Assembly (NCBI RefSeq): GCF_032922745.1
Contig: NZ_CP136693.1
Span: forward strand, 3,224,001 to 3,288,000
Source of the DNA: Marinobacter salarius
Lineage (GTDB): Bacteria; Pseudomonadota; Gammaproteobacteria; Pseudomonadales; Oleiphilaceae
Direction: 5' to 3'
Length of the DNA stretch: 64,000 nt
Position numbers and translations under genes: made by a program. Positions 1-8,503 of this stretch are shown in pieces. The number at the start of each line of letters is the position of its first letter. The first letter of the stretch is position 1. The notes beneath the pieces are model-generated. The model worked only from the letters and a program-made list of their open reading frames with translations. It was not told the origin of the DNA and searched no databases.

Positions 1-865
1 CATTTGCCCCTTTGCCCATAATGCCGTGTGGTTTGAACAACAGAACCAGCGCCATGCCGACGAACGGCAACAGCAGGTTCACTTCCGGCAGGTAGCGGCC
101 ACCGAAGCCATGAATCAGGCCCAGGATGATGGCTCCAAGCAAGGCGCCCGGAAAGCTGCCCAGCCCTCCGATCACCACCACAATGAACGACTCGATAATG
201 ATCTTGTCCCCCATGCCTGGATCCAGCGCACGCATGGGTGCCGCCATGACGCCACCGACGGCGGCCAGCCAGGCGCCAAAGGCAAACACGCCGGTCACCA
301 CCAGCCGGGTGTTGATGCACAGCGCTTCGGCCATATCGCGATCCAGTGCCGCGGCTCGCATGATGCGGCCGACACGAGTGCGGTTGAACAGGTACCAGAG
401 ACCAGCTAGCAATAGTAGGCCGATGACGATCACGAACAGGCTGTAGGTGGCAACGGAACTGCCTAACAGCCGCACCGAACCTGACAGCAGATCCGGCGGC
501 TGGACCACATGGATGCCACTCCCCCAGATCATCCTCACACTCTCGTTAATGATCAGCAGGATAGCGAATGTCAGAAGCAGGCTGTCTGCTACGTCACGGG
601 AATAGATAAAGCGCAACAGCAACCGGTCGATGATGACGGCCAGGATAGCGACGCCAATGGGCGCCAGGATCAGGGCTGCCCAGAAAGGCATGCCCGCGAT
701 ATTGATCAGTGTGAAGGCCAGATAGGCCCCCAGCATGTAAAGTGCCCCGTGGGCAAAGTTGATGATGTTCAGCACACCGAACACGATATTGAGGCCCACT
801 GCGATAATGAACAGCAGCAACCCTATATCGAGACTATTCAGCAACGCCGCTCCGATGCCAGACAT
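1..865 (-). CDS. livH: Branched-chain amino acid ABC transporter permease, LivH family (3' end cut by window edge)
   Basis: This is an inner-membrane permease subunit of the high-affinity branched-chain amino acid (HAAT) ABC importer. Reading the minus strand from ATG at 865 gives a very hydrophobic protein beginning MSGIGAALLNSLDIGLLLFI, followed by the family-typical stretch GLNIVFGVLNIINFAHGAL near residues 28-46 and further membrane segments up to the window edge. The last readable residues (GIMGKGAN) are close to the usual end of LivH proteins, so only the stop codon and perhaps a few residues are missing. The binding protein lies just upstream at 943-2166. The real substrate could be an amide, urea or a short-chain acid rather than leucine, because the family is broad. 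Confidence 0.9.
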   Translation of the reverse strand, partial: MSGIGAALLNSLDIGLLLFIIAVGLNIVFGVLNIINFAHGALYMLGAYLAFTLINIAGMPFWAALILAPIGVAILAVIIDRLLLRFIYSRDVADSLLLTFAILLIINESVRMIWGSGIHVVQPPDLLSGSVRLLGSSVATYSLFVIVIGLLLLAGLWYLFNRTRVGRIMRAAALDRDMAEALCINTRLVVTGVFAFGAWLAAVGGVMAAPMRALDPGMGDKIIIESFIVVVIGGLGSFPGALLGAIILGLIHGFGGRYLPEVNLLLPFVGMALVLLFKPHGIMGKGAN

Positions 866-942
866 GTATTACCTCATTACGTTAGGGCCGGATTCGTGGC
901 GCCCCTGAGGGCGCCACGGCAAGCAAAAGAACAATCGTCAGA

Positions 943-2166
943 TCAAAGCTTGCAACCGGTCTCTTCTACGGTGCGGGCTACTTTTTCGCCGTCAAAAATC
1001 TGCAGGTTGTTCAGCGTGCGAATGCCATGCTCTGGATGCATGGAGCCGGAAACACCCCAGTTCGGGCTGACCATGGCCTGGTTATCGCCTTTGCGGAACG
1101 TCACCGTACCGTTCGGGGCGTCCATGCTCATGCCACTGAGCGCCTTGGCCACAGCCGGCCCCTCGGTGCTGCCGGCCGCTTCCATCGCCTGCTTATAGGC
1201 GTAGATGGCAGCGTACGCACCCTCAGCGTTATAGCTGGGAGGGTTGCCATAGGCGTCAAGGTAGGCTTTCACGAAGCGGTCGTTAATGTCGTTGTCGTAG
1301 GCCTCGTACCAGTACCGAGTAGACAGATGCACTCCCTCGGGCATTTCCTCGCCCAGTGCGGTCAGTACTTCGGTCGCGGCGCCAACGGTAAACATCACCT
1401 CCAGGTCCTCTTCGAAGAACCCACGGGTGTTTGCCTGGCGGACAAAGTTGACCAGGTCACCGCCCCAGACAGAGATCAGAACGCCCTCGGCGTCAGAGTC
1501 CATGACCCTGTCAATGAACGGGGTGAAGTCCTCGGCGCCGAAGCGCGGGAAGTTGGTCTCCGACATCAGGTTGACGTCCGGATTGATCTCTTTGAGGTAG
1601 TTTCCGAAGAATTCCCAGGACTGATGGCCGAAGGCATAGTCCGGACCGATGGTGGTCCAGTTGGTGGCATCGGTTTCCGCAGCCACCAGCGCGGCGGCTT
1701 TCATATTCTGGGCCACGTTGACACTGATACGGTAGGTGAACGAATTACACAACTTGCCGGTGACATCGGGCGTGGCAGCGTGGGTAATGATCAGGGGTTT
1801 CTGTAACTCCGGCATGGTTGGAACCATACCCTGGGCCACACCAGAGCTGTCCAGGCCCACAAGGGCGTCCACACCCTCCGAGTAGACCAGTTTGCGAGCG
1901 GCCTGGATGGCTACTGAAGCCTTCCCCTGGGTGTCCTCATAGACCATTTCGACCTGACGACCCAGAATGCCGCCGGAGCTGTTGATTTCATCCACTGCCA
2001 GGTTGATGCCCTTCTGGGCAAACTCACCATAGGTGGCAGCACTGCCAGAGAGGATGTAGAGGCCCCCGAGCCGGATGGGCTCCTCAGCATAACTGGTACC
2101 GGCGGTACCCAACGTAGCGGTTGCGGTCATCGCAACCAGCAGTTTCTTGATGCTTGATGTTTTCAT
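943..2166 (-). CDS. ABC transporter substrate-binding protein, LivK/Peripla_BP_6 family
   Basis: This 407-residue periplasmic solute receptor feeds the LivH-type permease encoded next. A Sec signal peptide is visible: the positive MKTSSIKKLL start, a hydrophobic core, and cleavage likely after SYA near residue 27. The mature protein begins with EEPIRLGGLYILSGSAATYG, the usual first beta strand of type I periplasmic binding proteins, and continues with the AVDEINSSGGILGR motif. A C-terminal Cys (ETGCKL) may pair with an internal Cys, as in this family. The gap to livH is about 77 bp, which is compatible with one operon. The neighbouring acyl-CoA genes leave open that the ligand is a carboxylate or related metabolite; the sequence alone does not fix it. 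Confidence 0.9.
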   Translation of the reverse strand: MKTSSIKKLLVAMTATATLGTAGTSYAEEPIRLGGLYILSGSAATYGEFAQKGINLAVDEINSSGGILGRQVEMVYEDTQGKASVAIQAARKLVYSEGVDALVGLDSSGVAQGMVPTMPELQKPLIITHAATPDVTGKLCNSFTYRISVNVAQNMKAAALVAAETDATNWTTIGPDYAFGHQSWEFFGNYLKEINPDVNLMSETNFPRFGAEDFTPFIDRVMDSDAEGVLISVWGGDLVNFVRQANTRGFFEEDLEVMFTVGAATEVLTALGEEMPEGVHLSTRYWYEAYDNDINDRFVKAYLDAYGNPPSYNAEGAYAAIYAYKQAMEAAGSTEGPAVAKALSGMSMDAPNGTVTFRKGDNQAMVSPNWGVSGSMHPEHGIRTLNNLQIFDGEKVARTVEETGCKL

Positions 2167-2299
2167 GGTAATGCTCCTGTGTTCTTGTCTTTTTTGTCAC
2201 TGGAACTTTCTGGCCTGTTAAATCAAGCCACGATTTCATTGTCATAAGTTCGTCGTTCGCGTTATCGCAACCTCCTGCTGACCATGGCCAGCGTAGTCA

Positions 2300-3910
2300 T
2301 CAGGACAACGTGTCCCTTAGAATGTTTTTGCGGATCTTGCCCGTGGCAGTCTTGGGCAACTCACCCAACACCACCTTCCGCGGCGCCTTGAAGTGCGCCA
2401 TTTGCTCCCGACAAAAGGCTATAATTTCCTCGGGCGTGAGTTCCTCACCATCATCGATCGGATTAATAAAGGCGCATGGAACCTCGCCCCATTTTTCGTC
2501 GGCCATGGCCACCACTGCCGCCTCAGACACTTTCGGGTGCCGGTATAGCACTTCCTCCACTTCCAGGCTGGAGATGTTTTCGCCGCCGGAGATAATCACA
2601 TCCTTGGCCCGGTCCCGGATTTCGACATAATGATCCGGATGCATGACGGCCAGGTCACCGGTGTGGAACCAGCCGTCGCTGAAGGCCTTTTCGGTGGCTT
2701 CCTCATTTTTCAGGTAGCCCTTCATCACCGTGTTGCCACGAATACAGATCTCGCCCATGGCTTTTCCGTCTGCAGGCACCGCCTCCCCGCTGACCATATC
2801 CAGCACCGCAACTTCATCCAGCCCGTGCGTGGAAACACCCTGGCGGGACATTTTTAACGCCCGTTCTTCCAGCGGCAATTGCTGCCATTCCGGCTGGGGC
2901 ACACAGAGCGTCGAGGGGCCAAACGTTTCGGTCAGGCCATACAGGTGGGTGATCTGGAAGCCGATTTCTTCTGCCTTGCGAATCACACTACTGGGAGGCG
3001 CTGCGCCGCCCAGGGCAAATTGGGCCGGCCGGGAAAGTGTCAGGCTCGCGCGCCCCAGGTCCTGTATCAGCAGGTTCATCACCACCGGCGCTCCGCACAT
3101 GTGGGTGACACCGTAGTCTTCGATTCGGCGGTAGATCTCCTGACTGTCCACCTCCCGAAGACACACATGAGTGCCGCCAACGGCGGTGATTGCCCAGGTA
3201 TAAGCCCAGCCATTGCAGTGGAACATTGGCAGGGTCCACAGGTAGACGGTCTCGGCCGTCATGTCGAAAGCCATGGCGTTGGTCATGGCCGCCAGGTAGG
3301 CGCCGCGATGGTGGTAAACCACGCCTTTGGGATTGCCGGTGGTTCCAGAGGTGTAATTCAGGGAAATGGCATCCCACTCGTCTGCGGCATGCTGCCAGCC
3401 AGCTTCCGCATCGCCTTCCTGCAGCAAGGTTTCGTAATCAACATCCGCCAGACCCTGGCTCTTCCCTGCCTTGCTATCGATGCCAACCAACAAGGGATTA
3501 ACCTCAAGCTCGGCTACGGCGGCCCGGATCTGCTCTTCCCACTGGGTGTCGTAGAACAGAACCCGTGCCTCACCATGGGCCAGGATAAAAGACAGGGCTC
3601 CAGCATCGAGGCGGATGTTGATGGCGTTCAGTACCGCACCCGACATAGGCACGGAGTAATGGGCCTCAAGCATTTCGTGGGAGTTCGGACACAGGATTGC
3701 TACCGTGTCGCCTGTCTCGATACCGCGTCGACTCAGGGCACTGGCCATCTGGCGGCAGCGGGCGTAAAGCTCCCGGTAGGACAGGTTCATGTCATCATCA
3801 ATCACCGCCAGCTTGTCCGGGTACACCCGAGCGGACCGCTGCAGCAGCGTGAGCGGGGTAAGTGGCGAATAGTTTGCGGTGGTCTTGTTCAGGTTCTTGT
3901 ACTTGTTCAT
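2300..3910 (-). CDS. Acyl-CoA synthetase (AMP-forming, medium/long-chain type)
   Basis: This 536-residue member of the ANL superfamily activates a carboxylic acid to its acyl-AMP and then its CoA thioester. Motifs visible in order: the P-loop-like YTSGTTGNPKG (residues 186-196), LPMFHCNGW (about 227-235), HLYGLTETFGPS (about 322-333, adenine binding), DGWFHTGDLAV (about 416-426), KDVIISGGENISS (hinge and A8 region) and the C-terminal catalytic lysine in PKTATGKIRKN (about 518-528). The length and the MFHCNGW motif resemble AlkK-like medium-chain acyl-CoA ligases. It stands upstream of livK on the same strand and downstream of the DUF6285/phosphotransferase/dehydrogenase operon, suggesting a shared catabolic route. 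The exact chain length or branching of the substrate cannot be read. Confidence 0.92.
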   Translation of the reverse strand: MNKYKNLNKTTANYSPLTPLTLLQRSARVYPDKLAVIDDDMNLSYRELYARCRQMASALSRRGIETGDTVAILCPNSHEMLEAHYSVPMSGAVLNAINIRLDAGALSFILAHGEARVLFYDTQWEEQIRAAVAELEVNPLLVGIDSKAGKSQGLADVDYETLLQEGDAEAGWQHAADEWDAISLNYTSGTTGNPKGVVYHHRGAYLAAMTNAMAFDMTAETVYLWTLPMFHCNGWAYTWAITAVGGTHVCLREVDSQEIYRRIEDYGVTHMCGAPVVMNLLIQDLGRASLTLSRPAQFALGGAAPPSSVIRKAEEIGFQITHLYGLTETFGPSTLCVPQPEWQQLPLEERALKMSRQGVSTHGLDEVAVLDMVSGEAVPADGKAMGEICIRGNTVMKGYLKNEEATEKAFSDGWFHTGDLAVMHPDHYVEIRDRAKDVIISGGENISSLEVEEVLYRHPKVSEAAVVAMADEKWGEVPCAFINPIDDGEELTPEEIIAFCREQMAHFKAPRKVVLGELPKTATGKIRKNILRDTLS

Positions 3911-3918
3911 GTCGCACC

Positions 3919-3962
3919 TATGTCACACCCAGGTCACACCCAGGTCACACCCAAATCACACC
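3919..3962. repeat. Four tandem 11-bp units (core GTCACACC)
   Basis: Four consecutive 11-bp units follow each other without gaps: TATGTCACACC, CAGGTCACACC, CAGGTCACACC and CAAATCACACC. They lie between the start of the acyl-CoA synthetase (3910) and the stop of the DUF6285 gene (3980), hence in the leader of the synthetase gene. One unit per helical turn could suit cooperative protein binding, but replication slippage is an equally simple origin. Confidence 0.7.
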
Positions 3963-3979
3963 ATCCGGGATTGTTCGGG

Positions 3980-4348
3980 TTATTTCAGGTAGCCCGGATT
4001 GTTTACTTTTAGTCGAGTCTCCGCCATTGCGCGGAGGACCGCCCGCAACTCACGGTCGCTGCCGTCGACAACGCGTTCACGAAGCGCCCTGGCCAGGGTC
4101 TGTTCACCCTGCCCCGATTCCTCCGGCAGCGCGTGCCCGGCCAGAAAACGGGAGAGCATGACGTCGGTTGATTCGGGCTCTCCCGCCTCTCGCTGTTCCT
4201 GTTCCCGGATGGCCATGCCCATGGCATTGGCGATCATCAATGCCTCGTATTTGCGCTCTCCCTCAAGTTCGGGGACCAGCGAATCGAGCAACACCTGGCG
4301 AGCCTCGGCCAGCAGGTCGCGGGTCTCAGGTCGATTGATCATTGCCAT
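3980..4348 (-). CDS. DUF6285 domain protein
   Basis: This is a 122-residue, mostly helical protein of unknown biochemical role. It has the family pattern of an RPETRDLLAEAR start and a MIANAMGMAIRE helix in the first half. Proteins of this type are commonly encoded directly after an APH-like phosphotransferase and an acyl-CoA dehydrogenase, exactly as here, which suggests a small accessory subunit in acyl-CoA catabolism. Its start overlaps the 3' end of the phosphotransferase gene by about 23 bp, so translation is probably coupled. Only the family assignment and context support a function; no catalytic motif is visible. Confidence 0.8.
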   Translation of the reverse strand: MAMINRPETRDLLAEARQVLLDSLVPELEGERKYEALMIANAMGMAIREQEQREAGEPESTDVMLSRFLAGHALPEESGQGEQTLARALRERVVDGSDRELRAVLRAMAETRLKVNNPGYLK

Positions 4349-5363
4349 CCTCCAGTTCCTGAATCTGGTTCAGCAGGTCATATTCCATCTGAGCGACCAT
4401 GCGGCCGGTTAACGCCAGCTCGAGCGAGCGCTGCTCACCCGACATGTGACGACGCGCCTGTTGCAAGGCAATGGCGGCCCAGCGCACCAGCGCCATGACC
4501 TCCCAGTAGTTGACCCTTGCCGGACTAATGCTGGCTCCGGTTACCTCCCGGTAGCCGTCCAGAAGATCCTGTTTATCTCCAATTCCGCCCACTTCCCGTT
4601 CATCAGCACCGAAACGCCAACTGCGACTACAGAGCCACCCCAGATCCTCGCAAGGGTCGCTCCAGGCGGCGAATTCCCAGTCCAGGATCGCCGTCAGTCT
4701 GTCGCGGCTTATCATGTAATTGCCGGTTCGGAAATCGCAGTGGCATAGAACGGTGGGACCTGGTTCCGGCGCGTTATCCTCGAGCCAGTTCAGTGCCCAC
4801 TCCAGCACCGGGTGTGGCTCACCAATCTCTTCCAGATAGCGGCGGTAAAGGGCGACCCGGCTAAGAGCCGGATTGTCCGGGTTGGGCATCGCCAGAAAGT
4901 CCAGCGAATCGTCCGGCGGCCTGACGCTGTGAAGTCTCGCAAGCTCTGCGCCAAACGTTCGAACAAGAGCGCGGCGCTGCTTGTCAGTAAACTCCGACTT
5001 GACCAGCTTGCGTGGCGACGCACTCCCGGCAGCCCGAGCCATGACATAGAACACCTGCCCGGTGACCGCAGTATCCTCGCACAGCCAGAGAGGTTCAGGC
5101 GCCGTTACCCCGGCACCGAAGGCCGCCTGCAACACCCGAAATTCCTGCGGCCTGGTCAAGCTCTCGGCCACTCCGGACGGTGCGTCCTGTCGCACCACAA
5201 ATTCGTGCCGCCCGGGACGGTTACCACCTACCAAATCCAGCGTGAGCCCGAAGTTATCCTGGATCGCCCCTCCGGAAAGCTTGTCGAAAGAGACGACCGT
5301 TGCGTCGGAGGCTCCAGTCTGCCGCACTATAAAAGTGGCAAAGGTATCCTCAAGTGCAGACAT
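4326..5363 (-). CDS. Phosphotransferase family protein (APH/choline-kinase fold, ACAD10/11-like)
   Basis: This 345-residue protein has the aminoglycoside-phosphotransferase fold. The catalytic loop reads HCDFRTGNY (about residues 217-225) and the metal-binding motif ILDWEFAAWSDP follows about 15 residues later. Proteins of this subgroup sit next to acyl-CoA dehydrogenases and in eukaryotes are fused to them (ACAD10/ACAD11), where they phosphorylate 4-hydroxy-acyl-CoAs so that they can be dehydrated and beta-oxidised. That role is inferred here from the same neighbourhood. The start codon overlaps the stop of the dehydrogenase gene (ATGA at 5363), so the two are translationally coupled. It is very unlikely to be an antibiotic-resistance enzyme. 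Confidence 0.88.
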   Translation of the reverse strand: MSALEDTFATFIVRQTGASDATVVSFDKLSGGAIQDNFGLTLDLVGGNRPGRHEFVVRQDAPSGVAESLTRPQEFRVLQAAFGAGVTAPEPLWLCEDTAVTGQVFYVMARAAGSASPRKLVKSEFTDKQRRALVRTFGAELARLHSVRPPDDSLDFLAMPNPDNPALSRVALYRRYLEEIGEPHPVLEWALNWLEDNAPEPGPTVLCHCDFRTGNYMISRDRLTAILDWEFAAWSDPCEDLGWLCSRSWRFGADEREVGGIGDKQDLLDGYREVTGASISPARVNYWEVMALVRWAAIALQQARRHMSGEQRSLELALTGRMVAQMEYDLLNQIQELEDGNDQST

Positions 5364-6568
5364 CAGGCTTCGACTCCCCAGTGCCAGAAGTCTGTACGCT
5401 CAGCCAGGAGTGTTCTCGAGAACACCATTTTGTGCACTTCCGATGCGCCATCTACCAGCCTTGCCTGGCGGGCATAGCGATAGATCCACTCCAGCGGGGT
5501 ATCCTTGGAGTACCCCCTGGCGCCGCAGAGCTGGATTGCCGTGTCTACCGCCTTGTGCAAGGTATCGGCCACCGACACTTTGGCCATGGAAACCTCCTTT
5601 CGGGCAAAGTCACCCTGGTCCAGTTTCCAAGCAGCGTGCATCGTCAGTAATCGGCCGATCTGAATCTCCATTGCTGCCTCACCAAGCAGCCATTGCACAC
5701 CTTCGCGTTGCGCCAGGGGCTGCCCAAAGGATTCCCGGTTATCCACGTAGTCAGTGGCAATCTCCAGGGAGCGTCTCGCCAGGCCCAGCCAGCGCATGCA
5801 GTGGGTAAGACGGGCCGTGCCCAGGCGAATCTGGGTCACCTTGAGGCCGTCTCCCACCTCCATCAGTCGATTTTCGTCCGGGATTTCCAGACCATCAAAG
5901 CGCAGCTCGCAGTGGCCGCCGTGCTCTTCCGGCCCCATGATTGGAATACGCCGGATGATCTCCCAGCCCGGATCATCCTTATGAAACAGGAACGCACTCA
6001 GGCCTTTGCGAGTATCTTCGGAGGTGCGCGCAATCAGAATGAAATGGGAGGCTTCTGCTGCTCCGGTGATGAAGTGCTTGTGGCCATGAATCACCCAACG
6101 ATCGCCCTTGCGCGTCGCGGTAGTCTGCATCATGCCGGGGTCCGAGCCACAACCGGGAGGTGGCTCGGTCATGACGAAAGACGAACGCACCCTGCCCTCA
6201 ACGATGGGTTTGAGCCAGCGCTCCTGTTGGGCCTCTGTACCGACTTTCGCCAGCACGGTCATGTTGCCATCGTCCGGTGCCGCGGAATTGAACACCACCG
6301 GCCCGAAAATCGAACGGTTCATTTCCTCGTAACAGGCAGCCATACCCGAGATATCGAGCCCCTGACCGCCCAGGCGCTCGGGAATCTGCAAGCACCACAG
6401 GCCTTGCTGCTTTGCCTTTGCACGCATCTGCTCAAGATAGTCCGTCGCAATGTTCTCGTGCTCATCGTAGGCTTCCGGGTTCTGCTCCAGCGGCAACAGC
6501 TCCTGTTCGACAAACTCACGGATGCGTTTTCGGTACGACTCGTTCCTGGGGTCCAAATTGAAATCCAC
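5363..6568 (-). CDS. Acyl-CoA dehydrogenase
   Basis: This is a FAD-dependent acyl-CoA dehydrogenase of 401 residues. Family signatures visible: FVMTEPPPGCGSDPGMMQT (FAD/substrate loop), HKHFITGAAEASHF, and the C-terminal QLCGARGYSKDTPLEWIYRYAR region. A longer open frame starts at 6616 but runs into the preceding SDR gene. The GTG at 6568 is preferred because AAGGAG lies 6 nt upstream and the protein then begins VDFNLDPRNESY, as in relatives. It is followed with a 4-bp ATGA overlap by the phosphotransferase, forming SDR - dehydrogenase - phosphotransferase - DUF6285. The substrate is probably a branched or hydroxylated acyl-CoA, by analogy with the ACAD10/11 group, but this is not proven by the sequence. 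Confidence 0.9.
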   Translation of the reverse strand: MDFNLDPRNESYRKRIREFVEQELLPLEQNPEAYDEHENIATDYLEQMRAKAKQQGLWCLQIPERLGGQGLDISGMAACYEEMNRSIFGPVVFNSAAPDDGNMTVLAKVGTEAQQERWLKPIVEGRVRSSFVMTEPPPGCGSDPGMMQTTATRKGDRWVIHGHKHFITGAAEASHFILIARTSEDTRKGLSAFLFHKDDPGWEIIRRIPIMGPEEHGGHCELRFDGLEIPDENRLMEVGDGLKVTQIRLGTARLTHCMRWLGLARRSLEIATDYVDNRESFGQPLAQREGVQWLLGEAAMEIQIGRLLTMHAAWKLDQGDFARKEVSMAKVSVADTLHKAVDTAIQLCGARGYSKDTPLEWIYRYARQARLVDGASEVHKMVFSRTLLAERTDFWHWGVEA

Positions 6569-6578
6569 AGCCCACTCC

Positions 6579-7379
6579 TTACAACGAGGATTGAAGATGC
6601 CCGCCATCCACCACAAGGGTGCTGCCGGTCATATAGTCGGAAAGTCCGGAAGCCAGCAGCAACAACGGACCACTCAAGTCATCAGCCTGCCCCAATCGAC
6701 GCTGAGGAATACGGCGGATCATTTTCTGGCCGGGTTCACTGTTAAAGAAATCGCGGTTCAGATCGGTTTCGATGTAACCCGGGGCCAGTGCGTTAACGCG
6801 GATTCCATATCGGGCCCACTCCAGTGCAAGAGCACGAGTCAGTTGTTCGACACCAGCCTTGGCGGCGGCATAAGGCGCTACGTTACCGGCCACGCGATGA
6901 CCAAGGATGGAAGAAATCATAATGATGCTCCCGCCCCGATTAATTGCTGATAGACGACGGGCGGCTTCGTTGCCAACCAGCCAGCATCCCTTGAGATTTG
7001 TGTCGATAACCCGGTCCCAATCCTGACCGTTAAGGTCCAGAGCCTTCTTGCTCGTTGCCACACCGGCATTGGAAACGACGACGTCCGGAATGGCGATCTC
7101 ATCAGCCATGGTATTGAAGGCGTCAGCGACACTGGACTCGTTGGTGACATCCATAGTGACTACGTGGATACGATCAGCATGTTCCGGAAATTCGGCCTTG
7201 AGGGACTCAAGTGCCTCTCGGCGACGGCCACTAACAATGACGCTGGCACCAGCTTCAACAAGACAACGAGTAAAACTCTGACCCAAGCCGCCAGCAGCAC
7301 CCGTTACCAGAGCAGTCTTGCCGTTTAGCCGCAGAGACCCATTTGCGTTGTCTGAATTCGTTTGATTGGAATTATTCAT
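6579..7379 (-). CDS. SDR family oxidoreductase (3-oxoacyl reductase-like)
   Basis: This is a classical short-chain dehydrogenase/reductase of 266 residues. It shows the NAD(P)-binding TGAAGGLGQS, the NAG motif (VSNAGVA), the catalytic Ser in MISSILG, and YAAAKAG carrying the catalytic Tyr and Lys; the C-terminus ends with TGSTLVVDGGH, typical of FabG-like enzymes. An upstream ATG at 7427 exists, but the ATG at 7379 has GGAGG 7 nt before it, and the upstream extension would cover the TetR-type palindrome, so 7379 is chosen. It is the first gene of the acyl-CoA operon (11 nt to the dehydrogenase). Likely role: oxidation or reduction of a hydroxyacyl or oxoacyl intermediate. Confidence 0.9.
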   Translation of the reverse strand: MNNSNQTNSDNANGSLRLNGKTALVTGAAGGLGQSFTRCLVEAGASVIVSGRRREALESLKAEFPEHADRIHVVTMDVTNESSVADAFNTMADEIAIPDVVVSNAGVATSKKALDLNGQDWDRVIDTNLKGCWLVGNEAARRLSAINRGGSIIMISSILGHRVAGNVAPYAAAKAGVEQLTRALALEWARYGIRVNALAPGYIETDLNRDFFNSEPGQKMIRRIPQRRLGQADDLSGPLLLLASGLSDYMTGSTLVVDGGHLQSSL

Positions 7380-7405
7380 ATCGCGACCTCCGCCAACAAA
7401 AATAG

Positions 7406-7419
7406 AACGAGCGCTCGTT
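7406..7419. promoter_or_regulatory. TetR-type operator palindrome upstream of the SDR operon
   Basis: AACGAGCGCTCGTT is a perfect 14-bp palindrome 27-40 bp before the chosen start codon at 7379. Palindromes of this form (AACGAGC/GCTCGTT) are common operators of TetR-family regulators in lipid-catabolic clusters of gammaproteobacteria. No TetR gene is inside the window near it, so the cognate regulator is unknown. Confidence 0.55.
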
Positions 7420-7622
7420 TTATTCAACCCTTAAATTGAATTGTTAATAAACTGGAGGCGGAAGTGCGTCGCAAAGACAAGGCTCTGACTGAGACCATCT
7501 TGCTTCTGGCGTGAAAAAAACTGGATCAACAACGCCGGTAGATTCAGGCGACAATGTACTATAGGCGTCACTGCCACCCTCCCTTTTTGGGAGGTCTGGC
7601 ATCAAACCAAAGGACATCCATT

Positions 7623-8441
7623 ATGACGAAACTCGCCCTGGTAACCGGTGCCAGCGCCGGAATTGGCCGCGAGGCCTGCGCCCTCTTTGCCCGGAACGGC
7701 TACAGGGTGATCGCGCTTTCCCGACAGCCAACCGGCGTCGAGTCAGCCGATCGGGAGCTAACGCTGGATCTTGAATCCTTCGAACAGATTGAAGGGCTTG
7801 CGGGCGCTCTGGACACCGAAATCGCGGGCGCCGAGCGGGTTATTCTGGTCAACAACTCCGGTTACGGCCAATTCGGTGCGCTTCGCGATCTGTCCGAATC
7901 CATGTGGCTAAAGCAATTCAGCACCCACGTATTCGGCCCCATCAAGCTGGCCGCCGTCTGCCTGAGGCTCTGCGAGCAACATGAAGTACCGTTACGGGTC
8001 ATCGCGGTGAGCTCTGTCTTATCCATCGCACCCCAGAAAATGAAAGGCGCCTACTGTGCCGCCAAATCCGCGATGAACGCGGCTCACGACAGCTTCTGGT
8101 TTGATGAGCAGGACAGCAAAAGCCTGGAAAGTGTTTCGCTTGTGCTTCCCGGGCCCGTGGCTACCCGGTTCAGGGAGCATGCGCTGGCCGCTTTACAGCC
8201 CGTGATTGACCGGGCAAGCGCTGTGCACCAGGAAAGGTATGAAGCACTGGAATCAGCACTGGCGCCAGGGGCCAGAATCAAGCCCTTTACAGCCAGTGCG
8301 TTGGATGTCGCCGAAAAGATTTACCGGGCGGCAGAAGCGGTGCGTCCCAAGCCTCGATATTTGGTTACGCCGCAGACTTACATTGCCGCATTAATCACTC
8401 GGTTTATGCCGCACTCTGTCCAGCGGAGAATATTGAGGTAG
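7623..8441 (+). CDS. SDR family NAD(P)-dependent oxidoreductase
   Basis: This 272-residue short-chain dehydrogenase is divergently transcribed from the acyl-CoA operon. Motifs: TGASAGIGRE (cofactor binding), NNSGYG, the catalytic Ser in AVSSVLS, and AYCAAKSA carrying Tyr and Lys. The open frame extends upstream to 7554, but ATG 7623 is preceded by AAGGAC and begins MTKLALVTG, the normal SDR start. The C-terminal tail (PRYLVTPQTYIAALITRFMP) is hydrophobic and amphipathic, resembling SDRs that act on lipids near the membrane. Substrate unknown. Confidence 0.88.
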   Translation: MTKLALVTGASAGIGREACALFARNGYRVIALSRQPTGVESADRELTLDLESFEQIEGLAGALDTEIAGAERVILVNNSGYGQFGALRDLSESMWLKQFSTHVFGPIKLAAVCLRLCEQHEVPLRVIAVSSVLSIAPQKMKGAYCAAKSAMNAAHDSFWFDEQDSKSLESVSLVLPGPVATRFREHALAALQPVIDRASAVHQERYEALESALAPGARIKPFTASALDVAEKIYRAAEAVRPKPRYLVTPQTYIAALITRFMPHSVQRRILR

Positions 8442-8503
8442 TTGTGTATCTTGGGGTTCCTTTTTGCGACCGCTCCTGTAATAACCTCCGAGTCAGTTTG
8501 AAC

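Noticed and set aside
2879..4012. Long plus-strand open frame of 377 codons
   Set aside because: It is the antisense shadow of the acyl-CoA synthetase; its protein has no recognisable domain and the opposite strand encodes all ANL motifs.
5693..6745. 350-codon plus-strand open frame
   Set aside because: Antisense to the acyl-CoA dehydrogenase, which has clear family motifs; the shadow protein is rich in His/Arg/Gln as expected for a GC-rich complement.
7573..7600. Hairpin GCCACCCTCCC/GGGAGGTCTGGC as a terminator
   Set aside because: It lies in the leader of the plus-strand SDR gene with no T-run after it and the arms do not match fully.
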